A DNA stretch of 64,000 nucleotides from Burkholderia sp. Leaf177. Lineage in GTDB: Bacteria; Pseudomonadota; Gammaproteobacteria; Burkholderiales; Burkholderiaceae. The notes beneath the pieces are model-generated. The model was given only the letters and a program-made list of their open reading frames with translations, searched no databases and had not been told where the DNA came from. A program made the translations under genes and the position numbers. Of the stretch, positions 9,419 through 17,729 are shown in pieces. Position 1 is the first letter of the stretch. Every line of letters starts with the position of its first letter. The stretch spans positions 1-64,000 of the forward strand of contig NZ_LMPF01000025.1 of the NCBI RefSeq assembly GCF_001424345.1. The letters are read 5' to 3'.

Positions 9419-10633
9419 TTAATCCACGGTGACCAGACGTGTGAACTCACGCAGAAGATCGTGTCCGTCCCAGATCGAAGAAAATTCGAGCGCGCGGCCC
9501 ATGGGCACGATGCGGTCGATACCACGTCCCGCAACTTCGCGGCCGAATAACATCATTTCAGCAGGCGTGAAGCCGAAATAGCTCAACGTCTGATCCTGAC
9601 GCTGCAGTAGCGGCGCAATGTCATTCAGTGACGCCACGCGATATTGCGGGAACGTTCCGGCGCCGAGCCACCTTCGTGGAAGGTGAACTGGCTCTGCAAG
9701 CTGAACGACTGCGATCTCATTTTCGATGAATCGCACTTCGCGGGCTATGCCTTCAGCGGCAAGACCGTAGACCGCAACGTGCTTTTCGATTGCCATGGCT
9801 GCGTCGACACGAGGCCCGCGAATTTCGACCACCTGCCTCAGCAAATCGAAGAATGCTTGCTGGGCCACGCTGACCGACGACACTGATCCTACCCAGAATA
9901 TGGTACCCGGTGACGAGCAAGCTGCTTGATCGAAAAGATAGGCATCCGAATGAAATGATTCGACGGCGCGAAGCCGACTCGTCGCGTCAGTGGCAAGAAA
10001 TGAATCCGCCGAAATCGCGGCAAACGATGAACGGTTGGGAAACGGTAAGTCGCGCGCTGCGGGTTGCAACGGCGAGCGACGAATTTCCTGGATCGCCCGG
10101 TCTCCTCCCCACATCACGCGCAGGTTGCAGGCGGCAGAAAGGGCGTTGGTGATGTTTTCTTCGCTATGGTCGTAGCTTATGATCCGCTGCGTTCGTGCGA
10201 TCACCGGCGAAGACGCTTCAAGCGTTTGGACGAGCACGTCGAGTATGACCCGCGCCGCCTCGCCTCCTCGCGCTGAAAGCCGGACGACGTTGCAATTGCC
10301 TGTCAACGCGGCAAGCGCCCAGGAATACACGAAAACGGTATCGGCATTGCCTGGTGCAACATGGAAAATGAGGCCACGGGGAAATCGCAACTGGCGATCG
10401 GTTGTATTGATACGAGCAAGTTCCGCAGTCAAATGGCCGCGGCGAAGATAAGCCCCGAGCGCTCCAAGCTCCGGATGACGCCGGGCAATTGCAGGTGCGC
10501 GAAGCCGCTGGCCGGCTGTATCGAGGAAAGAAAGCATACGTTCGTCGCCGACCTGCAAATCGGGCCCACCGATGGAATCGAGCAACGCGGATGCATCGAG
10601 CGGCGCAGCTGGCGGGAACAACTGGCGGATCAT
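9419..10633 (-). CDS. LuxC-like acyl-CoA/acyl-protein reductase
   Basis: A 404-residue NADPH-dependent reductase of the LuxC family, which reduces an activated acyl group to an aldehyde through an acyl-cysteine. The family motif around the nucleophile is clear: FDQAACSSP with C239. The N-terminal half has the LuxC-type RFPRGLIFHVAPGNADT. In luminous bacteria LuxC works with the acyl-protein synthetase LuxE; a LuxE-like gene lies in the same operon at 13587. Its start overlaps the stop of the upstream ligase gene by 4 bases. The acyl substrate is unknown. Confidence 0.85.
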   Translation of the reverse strand: MIRQLFPPAAPLDASALLDSIGGPDLQVGDERMLSFLDTAGQRLRAPAIARRHPELGALGAYLRRGHLTAELARINTTDRQLRFPRGLIFHVAPGNADTVFVYSWALAALTGNCNVVRLSARGGEAARVILDVLVQTLEASSPVIARTQRIISYDHSEENITNALSAACNLRVMWGGDRAIQEIRRSPLQPAARDLPFPNRSSFAAISADSFLATDATSRLRAVESFHSDAYLFDQAACSSPGTIFWVGSVSSVSVAQQAFFDLLRQVVEIRGPRVDAAMAIEKHVAVYGLAAEGIAREVRFIENEIAVVQLAEPVHLPRRWLGAGTFPQYRVASLNDIAPLLQRQDQTLSYFGFTPAEMMLFGREVAGRGIDRIVPMGRALEFSSIWDGHDLLREFTRLVTVD

Positions 10634-12048
10634 TGGGGAACCTCGTTACTCGCCTTGGTGATCAGCGCACGATAATCGATCTTTCCGTTGCTAAGCGCGG
10701 GCAATGCGCCGATGCCGAAAGCGCGGACTCCATGGCGATTCACGTTCAGTTGTTCAGCGACGCGCTTGGAAAGCACCGCGAGTTTTTCCGTGTCAGTTTC
10801 GCCTTCGCACCAGATCACGATGGTTTCGTCCTCGAGCGACACGGCCGCCGTCATTCCGCGTGCACCGGCTTCGGCTGCAAGACGTTCAACTGCGTCCAGA
10901 TTGATGCGTTGACCAAAGAGCTTTGCAATACGTTTGAGACGGCCTTCGAGAAAAAGGTAGCCATCCTGATCAAAATGACCGATATCGCCGGTTCGCAACA
11001 TGCCGTGGTGATCGTCGCCGCGAGCAAGATCGACGGCGCTATCGGCATAACCCATCATGACGCCGGGACCGCGAAATACGACCTCGCCCGAAGCGTCCGC
11101 TTTCTGCGTCTCCTCGCCGGATTCGAGTCGTATAGAAAGTGCGCTGCCCGGCACCGCAAGACCGACCGAGCCCGCTTTCGATGCAATCTTGACAGGCGGC
11201 AATATCGCCATGCGGGCTGTCGCTTCGGTTTGCCCGTACATCAGGAAAAAGCGGCCCTGCACTCGGTCGATGTCACCGGCTAACTGTGCGATCAATTCGG
11301 GCCGCATGCGGCTCCCCGACTGGGTGAGCGTGCGCAAGGAGGGATGCATTGAAGGCGTCCATCGCAAGCGCGATAGCAACTCGTACACGTGCGACACGGC
11401 CGCGAACGAGCTTGCGCAATATGTATCGCAGGCAGCCCAGAATTCCGGACCGATGACAGGGTGCGGCGTCACGATAATGGTCGCGCCGGCGAGCAGATGA
11501 CTGTTCAATACCGAAAGCCCATAGCCCAGGTGAAACGGCAAACTGGTCGGGGCGATCTCGCGCGACGTGATGTCGAGCGCGCGCACAATTGCGCCGGCGT
11601 TGGCGTACACGCCGTGACGCGACAGCCGCACCATACGGGCGGCGCCCGTCGACCCGGAAGTGGTCATGAGCAACGCGAGGTCCGGGTGAACGGCCGCGGC
11701 GGGCGACTTCCGTACCCACCCCGGAACTTCGCGGCGATATCCCTCGCTCACCGGTGCCTGGATTGCGGGTTGCCACACACCTGCGGGTTCGAATCGAGTC
11801 GTCAACTCGGCCAGTGTGGCCGAGTCGATCTGCGGATCGAGCAACGCGATTGGCCGTCGTCTGCGAAGTGCGGCGAGATAACGGCAAATGGTATCGATGG
11901 TCCAGGGCGCAGGGAGGAAAACGAGCCCCTCCGGCATGGCGCGCAACTCCAACTCCATTGCAAGGATCCGTTTTGCAAGGTCAGGCCCGGCGAGCGTCGA
12001 GCCGTTGGTGGCATCTATAAGGCGAACATCGGCACCGAACGTGTTCAT
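10630..12048 (-). CDS. Acyl-adenylating enzyme (AMP-binding ligase)
   Basis: A 472-residue member of the ANL superfamily that should activate a carboxylic acid as an acyl-AMP and pass it to CoA or to a carrier. Visible motifs are the P-loop TTSGSTGAARMVRLS (about 130-145), YGQTEATARM, the TGD core in RTGDIGHFDQDGY, the hinge region EGRLKR, and the catalytic lysine in LSNGKIDYRAL near the C-terminus. It is shorter than acetyl-CoA synthetase and closer in length to DltA-like, carrier-protein-directed enzymes. It overlaps neighbours on both sides by 4 bases. The lone carrier protein at 14686 is a natural acceptor, by inference. Confidence 0.82.
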   Translation of the reverse strand: MNTFGADVRLIDATNGSTLAGPDLAKRILAMELELRAMPEGLVFLPAPWTIDTICRYLAALRRRRPIALLDPQIDSATLAELTTRFEPAGVWQPAIQAPVSEGYRREVPGWVRKSPAAAVHPDLALLMTTSGSTGAARMVRLSRHGVYANAGAIVRALDITSREIAPTSLPFHLGYGLSVLNSHLLAGATIIVTPHPVIGPEFWAACDTYCASSFAAVSHVYELLSRLRWTPSMHPSLRTLTQSGSRMRPELIAQLAGDIDRVQGRFFLMYGQTEATARMAILPPVKIASKAGSVGLAVPGSALSIRLESGEETQKADASGEVVFRGPGVMMGYADSAVDLARGDDHHGMLRTGDIGHFDQDGYLFLEGRLKRIAKLFGQRINLDAVERLAAEAGARGMTAAVSLEDETIVIWCEGETDTEKLAVLSKRVAEQLNVNRHGVRAFGIGALPALSNGKIDYRALITKASNEVPQ

Positions 12049-12797
12049 AATGCCAGTCCTCCATCTACGCCTATTATTTGTCCGGTAACGAACGACGCGG
12101 CGTCGCTGAGCAGAAAGGCGATCACCATTGCGACCTCGGAAGCGCTGCCTGTACGGCGTAGCGAGGTCTGCGCGCGACGTGCTGCAATGACATCGGCGGG
12201 AACGGACGCGAGCACGTCGGTATCGATCAACCCGGGCGCCACGGCGTTCACGCGAATGCCTAAAGGCCCCAGCTCCTTCGCTGCCGATTTGGCGAGCGCC
12301 GCGATGCCGGCTTTGGTTGCCGCATAAATGGTTTGTCCTGCGGCGCCGCGCTCGCCGACGAGAGAACCCAGCAGCACGATGGCGCCGCGTCGTCGTCGCA
12401 TCATCACCTTTGCGGTGACCTGTAATGCTTCCGCTACGCCTAGCAGGTTCACGTCGAGCAGACGACGCGCGACCGATTCCTGCGTCAATCCAAGCGGCGT
12501 GCTTTGCATGAAACCGGCGCTGACAAGCATCACATCGATACCGCCATGCTCGGCGGCAATCGACTTGATCGCCACGCTGATCGATGCATAGTCAGCGAGA
12601 TCGAGCGCATGACCCGCTGCTCGCACGCCATACGCCGCGCTGATCTGGCGAGCCTCGTTGTCCGCTCGTTCCCGGTCGGTGCCGGTCACGATCACGGTTG
12701 CGCCTGCTGCGGCGAGTACGCGAGCGCTTGCCTGCCCGATACCGCGCGTGCCGCCAATTACCACGGCAATGCGAGTAGGAGAATCCGTCGGTTGCAT
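12045..12797 (-). CDS. FabG-like 3-oxoacyl-ACP reductase (SDR)
   Basis: A 250-residue classical short-chain dehydrogenase. It has the nucleotide-binding GGTRGIG near the N-terminus, an NAG-equivalent SAGF, the catalytic serine in LLGSLVG, the YAATK tyrosine-lysine pair and a C-terminal GVDGGLAL as in FabG. The ATG at 12797 has AGGA seven bases upstream; an in-frame ATG at 12821 is possible but has no ribosome binding site. A much longer in-frame extension upstream is antisense-quality sequence overlapping the next gene and is rejected. In this operon it probably reduces a beta-keto group on the carrier protein. Confidence 0.8.
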   Translation of the reverse strand: MQPTDSPTRIAVVIGGTRGIGQASARVLAAAGATVIVTGTDRERADNEARQISAAYGVRAAGHALDLADYASISVAIKSIAAEHGGIDVMLVSAGFMQSTPLGLTQESVARRLLDVNLLGVAEALQVTAKVMMRRRRGAIVLLGSLVGERGAAGQTIYAATKAGIAALAKSAAKELGPLGIRVNAVAPGLIDTDVLASVPADVIAARRAQTSLRRTGSASEVAMVIAFLLSDAASFVTGQIIGVDGGLAL

Positions 12798-12822
12798 CGA
12801 ATCATCCTGGATAGGGTTCATG

Positions 12823-13590
12823 TCAGATGCCGATAGTGTGAAAGCCACCATCGGCATGGACGATTTCGCCACTCGTGACGGGGAACCAGTCGGACAGCAG
12901 CGCAACGCATGTGCGTGCAACGCCGTCCGCAGAGGTGGAGTTCCATCCGAGCGGCGCGCGTTCACGCCATGTGGCCGCGATGTCCGCGAAGCAGGGTTCG
13001 CCATGCGACGCCGCCGTGCGCAAAGGACCGGACGAAACGAGATTGACGCGCACGCCACGCGCGCCGAGGTCGCGGGCGAGATAACGAGCGGTAGCTTCCA
13101 GTCCCGCCTTCGCGACGCCCATCCAGCCATAGCCGGGCCAGGTGACGGAGGCATCGAAGTCGAGGCCCACGATCGCGCCGCCTTCGCGCATGAGCGGCAA
13201 TACGGCGGCGACCAGCGCTTGCATTGAATAGGTGGATACCTGAAGGGTCGTCGAAACATCGCTCCAGGGTGTGCGGAGGAACTCGTTGCCGAGTACTGCG
13301 GAAGGCGCGAACGCGATCGAGTGCAACACGCCGTCGAGCCGCGGCACGTGAGCTTGCACGCGTTCCGCGAGCGTGGCGAGTTGCGAGGCATTGGTGACAT
13401 CGAGTTCGATAACCGGCGCCGGGAAGGGCAAGCGGCTGGACGCGAGTTCGACCATATGCAGCCGGCCATGGCCGGTCAGGACCACCTGCGCGCCTTGTTC
13501 CTGCGCGTGTTTTGCGACGGCGAATGCAATCGACGCATGGTTGATCACGCCAGTGACGAGCAGATGTTTGCCTTCGAGCAGGCCGCTCAT
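12823..13590 (-). CDS. FabI-like enoyl-ACP reductase (SDR)
   Basis: A 255-residue divergent SDR most like enoyl-ACP reductase FabI. The N-terminal nucleotide-binding sequence is LLVTGVINHASIAFA, in the style of FabI rather than the usual TGxxxGIG. SIAFAP follows the second strand, and the active-site YGWMGVAK matches the Y-x6-K spacing of FabI. C-terminal HADGGFHTIG also fits. With the FabG-like neighbour it could give a two-step reduction of an acyl chain. Its start overlaps the upstream LuxE-like gene by 4 bases. Whether it is a true enoyl reductase or repurposed cannot be told. Confidence 0.8.
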   Translation of the reverse strand: MSGLLEGKHLLVTGVINHASIAFAVAKHAQEQGAQVVLTGHGRLHMVELASSRLPFPAPVIELDVTNASQLATLAERVQAHVPRLDGVLHSIAFAPSAVLGNEFLRTPWSDVSTTLQVSTYSMQALVAAVLPLMREGGAIVGLDFDASVTWPGYGWMGVAKAGLEATARYLARDLGARGVRVNLVSSGPLRTAASHGEPCFADIAATWRERAPLGWNSTSADGVARTCVALLSDWFPVTSGEIVHADGGFHTIGI

Positions 13591-14681
13591 GGCCGCAGTC
13601 CAAAGGTTGTCTCAGGCCGCGTCTCAGGCGGCGTCTCGAGTAACTTAGCAGGCAACGTGTCGGCGCAACCGCGCGGCTCCGCTCGAGCGAGTCTGCCGAG
13701 AACGGAAAATCGTTTTCCCGGCCGCTCGCCATCGTCAACGCCATGCACGACTCCGCGATCCTCGGTCAACAGCACGTGTCCCGGATGCGCTCGCGGCACG
13801 GCGCTAATGACTTCGATTACGCCTTCCGTGCCTGTCGCTGCTTCTTTCCATGTGTGCGGATCGCGAACGATGACATCGGCGAACTCTGGGCAATACAGGC
13901 CATCGCCCGACGCCGATTCGACGTGGATCACGCCGCCTTGTTCCACCATGCCGTAGAAGTTATGGCATTGAGAAAGACCTGTCGCATTGCGAAAGCCGTT
14001 GCGAAACGCTTCCGGCGATACAGCCTGGTCCGCGAGCTTTTTCCAACCGCCCGTGTGCAGAAGCCGCGCGTGCGACAGGTCCGCTCCAGTGGACTTTGCG
14101 AACGAATAAAACTGCGTCCAGACGAGCGAGGTGAAGCCGAATATCAGAAAAGATTCACGGCCATGACGATGCAGGAAGTTCTCGACTGCAACCGTATCGA
14201 TGTTGTTGTTTTTATCGAGTGCGAAGACATGGTCGCGGCCAATGTTCATCACACCCAGAACGGTTGCGCCACGAATGGAGAAGCGCTCTTCGCGCACGGC
14301 TGTTGGCGAATCGACGATCAGCATAGGCAACCGGCGAGGACCGGTCAGCGTTGCGAGCGTGGTGGTCAATGCGCGCCGCTGATATTCGGCCGCGTCGCGA
14401 TCCAGTGCGATCCTGCTTACGTTGGAACTGGTCGTGCCCGATGAGGTCAGCACAGCCACTTCGTCGGACGTGGTGCTGACCAATCGATGCTCCTTGAAGA
14501 GGCGCACGGGCAGCCACGGCAGGTCCGCCAGCTGCTCGTATTTCCGGTCAACCGAGTGACCGATTGCATCGAGGATGCGCGCGTAGGGTGCGCACGTGCG
14601 CCGATGATGCTCGATCAGTTCGCGCATGATCGGCAGCAACTTGGCTTCGCGTATTTCCTGGCGATCGAGCGTTGTACTCAT
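13587..14681 (-). CDS. LuxE-like acyl-protein synthetase
   Basis: A 364-residue ATP-dependent enzyme of the LuxE/EhpF family. It would adenylate a carboxylic acid and hold the acyl group on its own cysteine before handing it on. The P-loop reads LTSSGTTSSN. Further family marks are LLHTGGWKK, FYGMVEQGG and, near the end, RAEPRGCADT, in which C339 corresponds to the acyl-accepting cysteine of LuxE. The last ~20 residues are proline- and threonine-rich. Start: ATG 14681 lies 4 bases after the stop of the carrier-protein gene; a GTG at 14699 preceded by GGGAG is the alternative. Confidence 0.8.
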   Translation of the reverse strand: MSTTLDRQEIREAKLLPIMRELIEHHRRTCAPYARILDAIGHSVDRKYEQLADLPWLPVRLFKEHRLVSTTSDEVAVLTSSGTTSSNVSRIALDRDAAEYQRRALTTTLATLTGPRRLPMLIVDSPTAVREERFSIRGATVLGVMNIGRDHVFALDKNNNIDTVAVENFLHRHGRESFLIFGFTSLVWTQFYSFAKSTGADLSHARLLHTGGWKKLADQAVSPEAFRNGFRNATGLSQCHNFYGMVEQGGVIHVESASGDGLYCPEFADVIVRDPHTWKEAATGTEGVIEVISAVPRAHPGHVLLTEDRGVVHGVDDGERPGKRFSVLGRLARAEPRGCADTLPAKLLETPPETRPETTFGLRP

Positions 14682-14685
14682 GGTG

Positions 14686-14925
14686 TCAATCTGGAACACC
14701 CAGCTCCCGAAGCATTTGCGCCGCGCCGTCGAACGTTTCCATTTTCAACGCGCGATCCGTGTCGATCTCGATCCGAAATTCTTCTTCTATCGACGAGATC
14801 AATAACACCGCGCCCAAAGAGTCCCAGCCGGGTGTCTCCTGGTAACGCAGGGACGAGTCGGGCAAACTCGCATCGATCTCAAGGACCGTGTTGAATATGG
14901 AGCGCAACCGGGTGTCGAGGGACAT
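14686..14925 (-). CDS. Acyl carrier protein, stand-alone
   Basis: A 79-residue acyl carrier protein. The phosphopantetheine attachment site is S36 in GWDSLGAV, and the acidic four-helix pattern matches the family. It is distinct from housekeeping AcpP, which normally has DSLDTVELVM around the serine, so it is probably dedicated to this operon. AAGGA lies seven bases before the ATG. No phosphopantetheinyl transferase is in the window; a genomic one would have to serve. It likely carries the acyl intermediate acted on by the reductases and ligase encoded beside it. Confidence 0.9.
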   Translation of the reverse strand: MSLDTRLRSIFNTVLEIDASLPDSSLRYQETPGWDSLGAVLLISSIEEEFRIEIDTDRALKMETFDGAAQMLRELGVPD

Positions 14926-14968
14926 TGCAGATTCCTTTTTGTGAGCCGATGTTGCAGCGGAGGACGTA

Positions 14969-15232
14969 TCAACCGCCGGAGATCGCGGTCATGATTTCGA
15001 CGGAATCATTTGGCGTGAGCGGTCTGGAAATGTCGCCACGAATCACCTCGCTGTTGATTGCAAGGCGCATGGTTCGGCGAAACGCGAAGTCCTGATCCAT
15101 CAGCAATTCCCTGAGTTCGGGATAGTCCGCAAACAGTGCGTTCAACGCATTGCCGAGGGTGCTTGCGTCATAAGCAAGCTGGCGACGGTAGCCTACGAAA
15201 CGAAGCAACGAACCCGAAAAATTAAACGTCAT
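14969..15232 (-). CDS. ThiS/MoaD-like ubiquitin-fold sulfur carrier
   Basis: An 87-residue beta-grasp protein ending in exactly Gly-Gly (EIMTAISGG). That is the tail ThiS and MoaD need for adenylation and thiocarboxylate formation. The N-terminal strand includes FSGSLLRFVGY, and the RLAINSEVIRG and LTPNDSVEIM segments match MoaD strand patterns. AAGGAG lies six bases before the ATG. The matching activating enzyme is the rhodanese-ThiF fusion at the far end of the operon. Because no residues follow the Gly-Gly, no JAMM-type protease is needed, unlike the carriers of the thioquinolobactin and pyridine-dithiocarboxylate pathways. Assignment confident; acceptor of the sulfur unknown. Confidence 0.82.
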   Translation of the reverse strand: MTFNFSGSLLRFVGYRRQLAYDASTLGNALNALFADYPELRELLMDQDFAFRRTMRLAINSEVIRGDISRPLTPNDSVEIMTAISGG

Positions 15233-15254
15233 GTGCCACTCCTTTTTCTTTCGG

Positions 15255-17729
15255 TCACGCGCACGAGAACACTTCTAAAGCGTCGCCGGCATCGGCCCCG
15301 GATGCAGTCATCAGCCGATGATGGAAATGGATTTCCTGGCCAACGCAATACGCGGTTGTGATGACGTAGCCACGATCGAAAAGCATGTAAGGACGCCGCA
15401 ACCCGATGCTGATTCGTTCGATGCGTTGTGACAGGCCCGGCAGCAATGCCGGATGTGTGTCGAGCCATTGCATGACCATGGCTTCGCGACTGTCGCCAAC
15501 GTAGTCGCAGACATGCTCGGAATACCACTGGTCGGCCACTTCACACGCATGCCGGTGAACGATGAAATCGTGCCGATATTCGATGATGCGTTCTGCGTCT
15601 TCGGGCACTTGCGGTGTTCCGCGATTCATCAGCGTAGGACGCTCGTGGATATCTGCGGGACTGTCCAGGAACATCGGCGCTAACCCGCTCGGCAGGCGGC
15701 CCGGCGCGGCCGCAAGCGTCTGCGGCGACTCTATGCGCACGCATACTTCTTGCATCGTGATCCGGGCGACTTGGTTTCCATGCTTCGTCGAGAGCAGTAC
15801 ATCAATATCTTGCAGCGTGTGAAACCCATGAGGATTCCAGGTGCTGACTCGCGTGACCACGTCCATGGTTTCGCAATCGAGGAAGCTGAACGGACCGAGA
15901 TATTCGATGCTCAGACCAATGGGCACGAACCCGGTCAGATGATCACGAACGAGTGCAGCGTGAGACACGGCGTGTTCCATCAGCCACGCCGACCAGCCCA
16001 TGAACCCGAAGGAGAAGGCGACTCTGGGCTTGAGCTGCAAGTTGGTGAACATCCCGCTGCTGCAGGTGAGAGCGGAGGTGGTTTGCCGTGCTGAGTTCAT
16101 GCGAGGCGAACGCTCCTCATGCATTCCGTTCAGTCTGCGGTAGCCAGGGATGGTGAGGAAGTCCGGGAAGGCTTTGCCCATTGCGACTTCTTCAAAAAGT
16201 GCCTTGGCATTATCGAGGTCGCTTTCGGCGAGTGTTCCATCCGATGACTCACAGTATCGACTGATCTCCTCCGCCATCAAGGCACGCACCACATCGTGGC
16301 TGATCAGGCGGCCGTCCTGAAGACGTGCGCCGTGTTGCAGCCATTGCCATATCTGAGAGCGTGAAATCTCGACGGTCGCCGCGCCTTCCATCAGGCCAAA
16401 AAGTCGTACGGACCCTCGGCCGCGCAGCCATGCCTCCAGATAGCGGATCGAAATCGCGATGTTGCTTCGCAATCCTTGCTCGGTAATGTGTCCGCCGATT
16501 GGACTGGCGGGCATGAGATCCGCCGCCGATATAGGCGCGCCAGCGTGCATCCGGCCAATCTGATTTGGCCGCCGGTCGAGCACAGGATCGAAAGCGTCGT
16601 GGCACACCTTGACGAAATCCGGATGGACCACCCACGTCCCGTCGAATCCTTGCGCGGCTTCATGTTCTTTGTCCCGCCGCACGACATTTATCGCCTGTGC
16701 ACGTGCGTCTACATCGGACCGGTCCGGAATCTGCGTTGCTACGCCCCCGAGTGCATGCGTTCCCCTTTTATGGCAGGTCCGGATCAAAAGCTCGGTGTAT
16801 GCGCGCATGAACGGCAAGCTCATGGTCAAATCCGAGCGGTCTGGAAGAACACAGTCTTCGCGATTGCGGAATTCCTTCGCGATACTGAAGAAATAGTCCC
16901 ATCGTCCTGCCGTCAGGCCAGCCGCATGAGGACCGAGGACATGGAGGATTTCCTCCATTTCATACGCCGCTCCAATATGCTCGATGATCACGGTGGCGCG
17001 AATAGTCCCATGCGGCATGCCGGCCCAATCTTCCGCGAACTCGAAGACATCGTTCCACAAACGCGCATCCAGATGATTCTCGAGCTTGGGAAGATAGAAG
17101 TAGGGACCGCTGCCGTGTTCCAGTTGCTTGCTCGCGCAATGGAAGAAGTACAGGCCGAAGTCCACAAGGCTTGCCGACGCAGCGTGTCCGTCAACTAACA
17201 GATGATCTTCGGGAAGGTGCCATCCGCGCGGCCGCACGACTATGGCCGTGGCGTTGTTTTCGAGTTCATATAGCTTGCCGTGTGGATCGAGATAACTAAT
17301 AGTTCCGGCTACGGCGTCCTTCAGATTACGCTGGCTGACCATTGCGTTCTGCCAGGTCGGAGACATTGCGTCTTCAAGATCAGCCACCCAAACTTGAGCC
17401 CCGGCATTCAGCGCGTTGATGACGACTTTTCGGCTGTCGGCTGTGCTTGCTATTTCCACGCGACGGTCGATGAGATCGCTTGGAGCCGAAGGTACACGCC
17501 AGGCGGGATCGTTTCGGATATTCGCGGTAATAGGGAGGAATCCGAATCTATTTCCATCTTGGCGCTGACGTGAAGAATTTTGTCGGGCCTGAAGAACTTC
17601 TCTGCGCCGAGCCGTAAACTCGCGATCCAGCGCCGCTATAAATGCCAGCGCTTCCTCGGATAACACATCGGCAAAGGGATCTGCCGCATCAATCCGAACT
17701 GAGCGGCTTGCATAGGTCGATGGAACCAA
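15255..17729 (-). CDS. Malate-synthase-like domain fused to tandem hotdog domain
   Basis: An 824-residue two-part protein. Residues ~1-530 align with malate synthase A: TANIRNDPAWRVP, R166/R168 in VRPRGWHL, metal ligands E250 and D278 (GRWDY), and the late AATVEISRSQIWQW. The catalytic-base aspartate of malate synthase, normally in LMEDAAT, is glycine here (G449 in LMEGAAT). After M544 come ~280 residues resembling two hotdog folds (thioesterase/dehydratase type; IEYLGPFSF..ETMDVV). The start is TTG, supported by GGGAG six bases upstream; the next methionine would remove the domain start. It is first in the nine-gene operon. The reaction is unknown; canonical malate synthesis is unlikely. Confidence 0.78.
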   Translation of the reverse strand: MVPSTYASRSVRIDAADPFADVLSEEALAFIAALDREFTARRREVLQARQNSSRQRQDGNRFGFLPITANIRNDPAWRVPSAPSDLIDRRVEIASTADSRKVVINALNAGAQVWVADLEDAMSPTWQNAMVSQRNLKDAVAGTISYLDPHGKLYELENNATAIVVRPRGWHLPEDHLLVDGHAASASLVDFGLYFFHCASKQLEHGSGPYFYLPKLENHLDARLWNDVFEFAEDWAGMPHGTIRATVIIEHIGAAYEMEEILHVLGPHAAGLTAGRWDYFFSIAKEFRNREDCVLPDRSDLTMSLPFMRAYTELLIRTCHKRGTHALGGVATQIPDRSDVDARAQAINVVRRDKEHEAAQGFDGTWVVHPDFVKVCHDAFDPVLDRRPNQIGRMHAGAPISAADLMPASPIGGHITEQGLRSNIAISIRYLEAWLRGRGSVRLFGLMEGAATVEISRSQIWQWLQHGARLQDGRLISHDVVRALMAEEISRYCESSDGTLAESDLDNAKALFEEVAMGKAFPDFLTIPGYRRLNGMHEERSPRMNSARQTTSALTCSSGMFTNLQLKPRVAFSFGFMGWSAWLMEHAVSHAALVRDHLTGFVPIGLSIEYLGPFSFLDCETMDVVTRVSTWNPHGFHTLQDIDVLLSTKHGNQVARITMQEVCVRIESPQTLAAAPGRLPSGLAPMFLDSPADIHERPTLMNRGTPQVPEDAERIIEYRHDFIVHRHACEVADQWYSEHVCDYVGDSREAMVMQWLDTHPALLPGLSQRIERISIGLRRPYMLFDRGYVITTAYCVGQEIHFHHRLMTASGADAGDALEVFSCA

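Noticed and set aside
12798..13469. Long N-terminal extension of the FabG-like gene
   Set aside because: The extension is an alternative frame of the FabI-like gene, rich in Arg and Ser, with no homology-like pattern. Start codons at 12797 or 12821 give a normal SDR.
8269..15232. Thiamine or molybdopterin biosynthesis genes
   Set aside because: The ThiF- and ThiS-like proteins alone could suggest this, but thiG, thiC, thiE, moaA and moaE are absent and seven acyl-metabolism genes share the operon.
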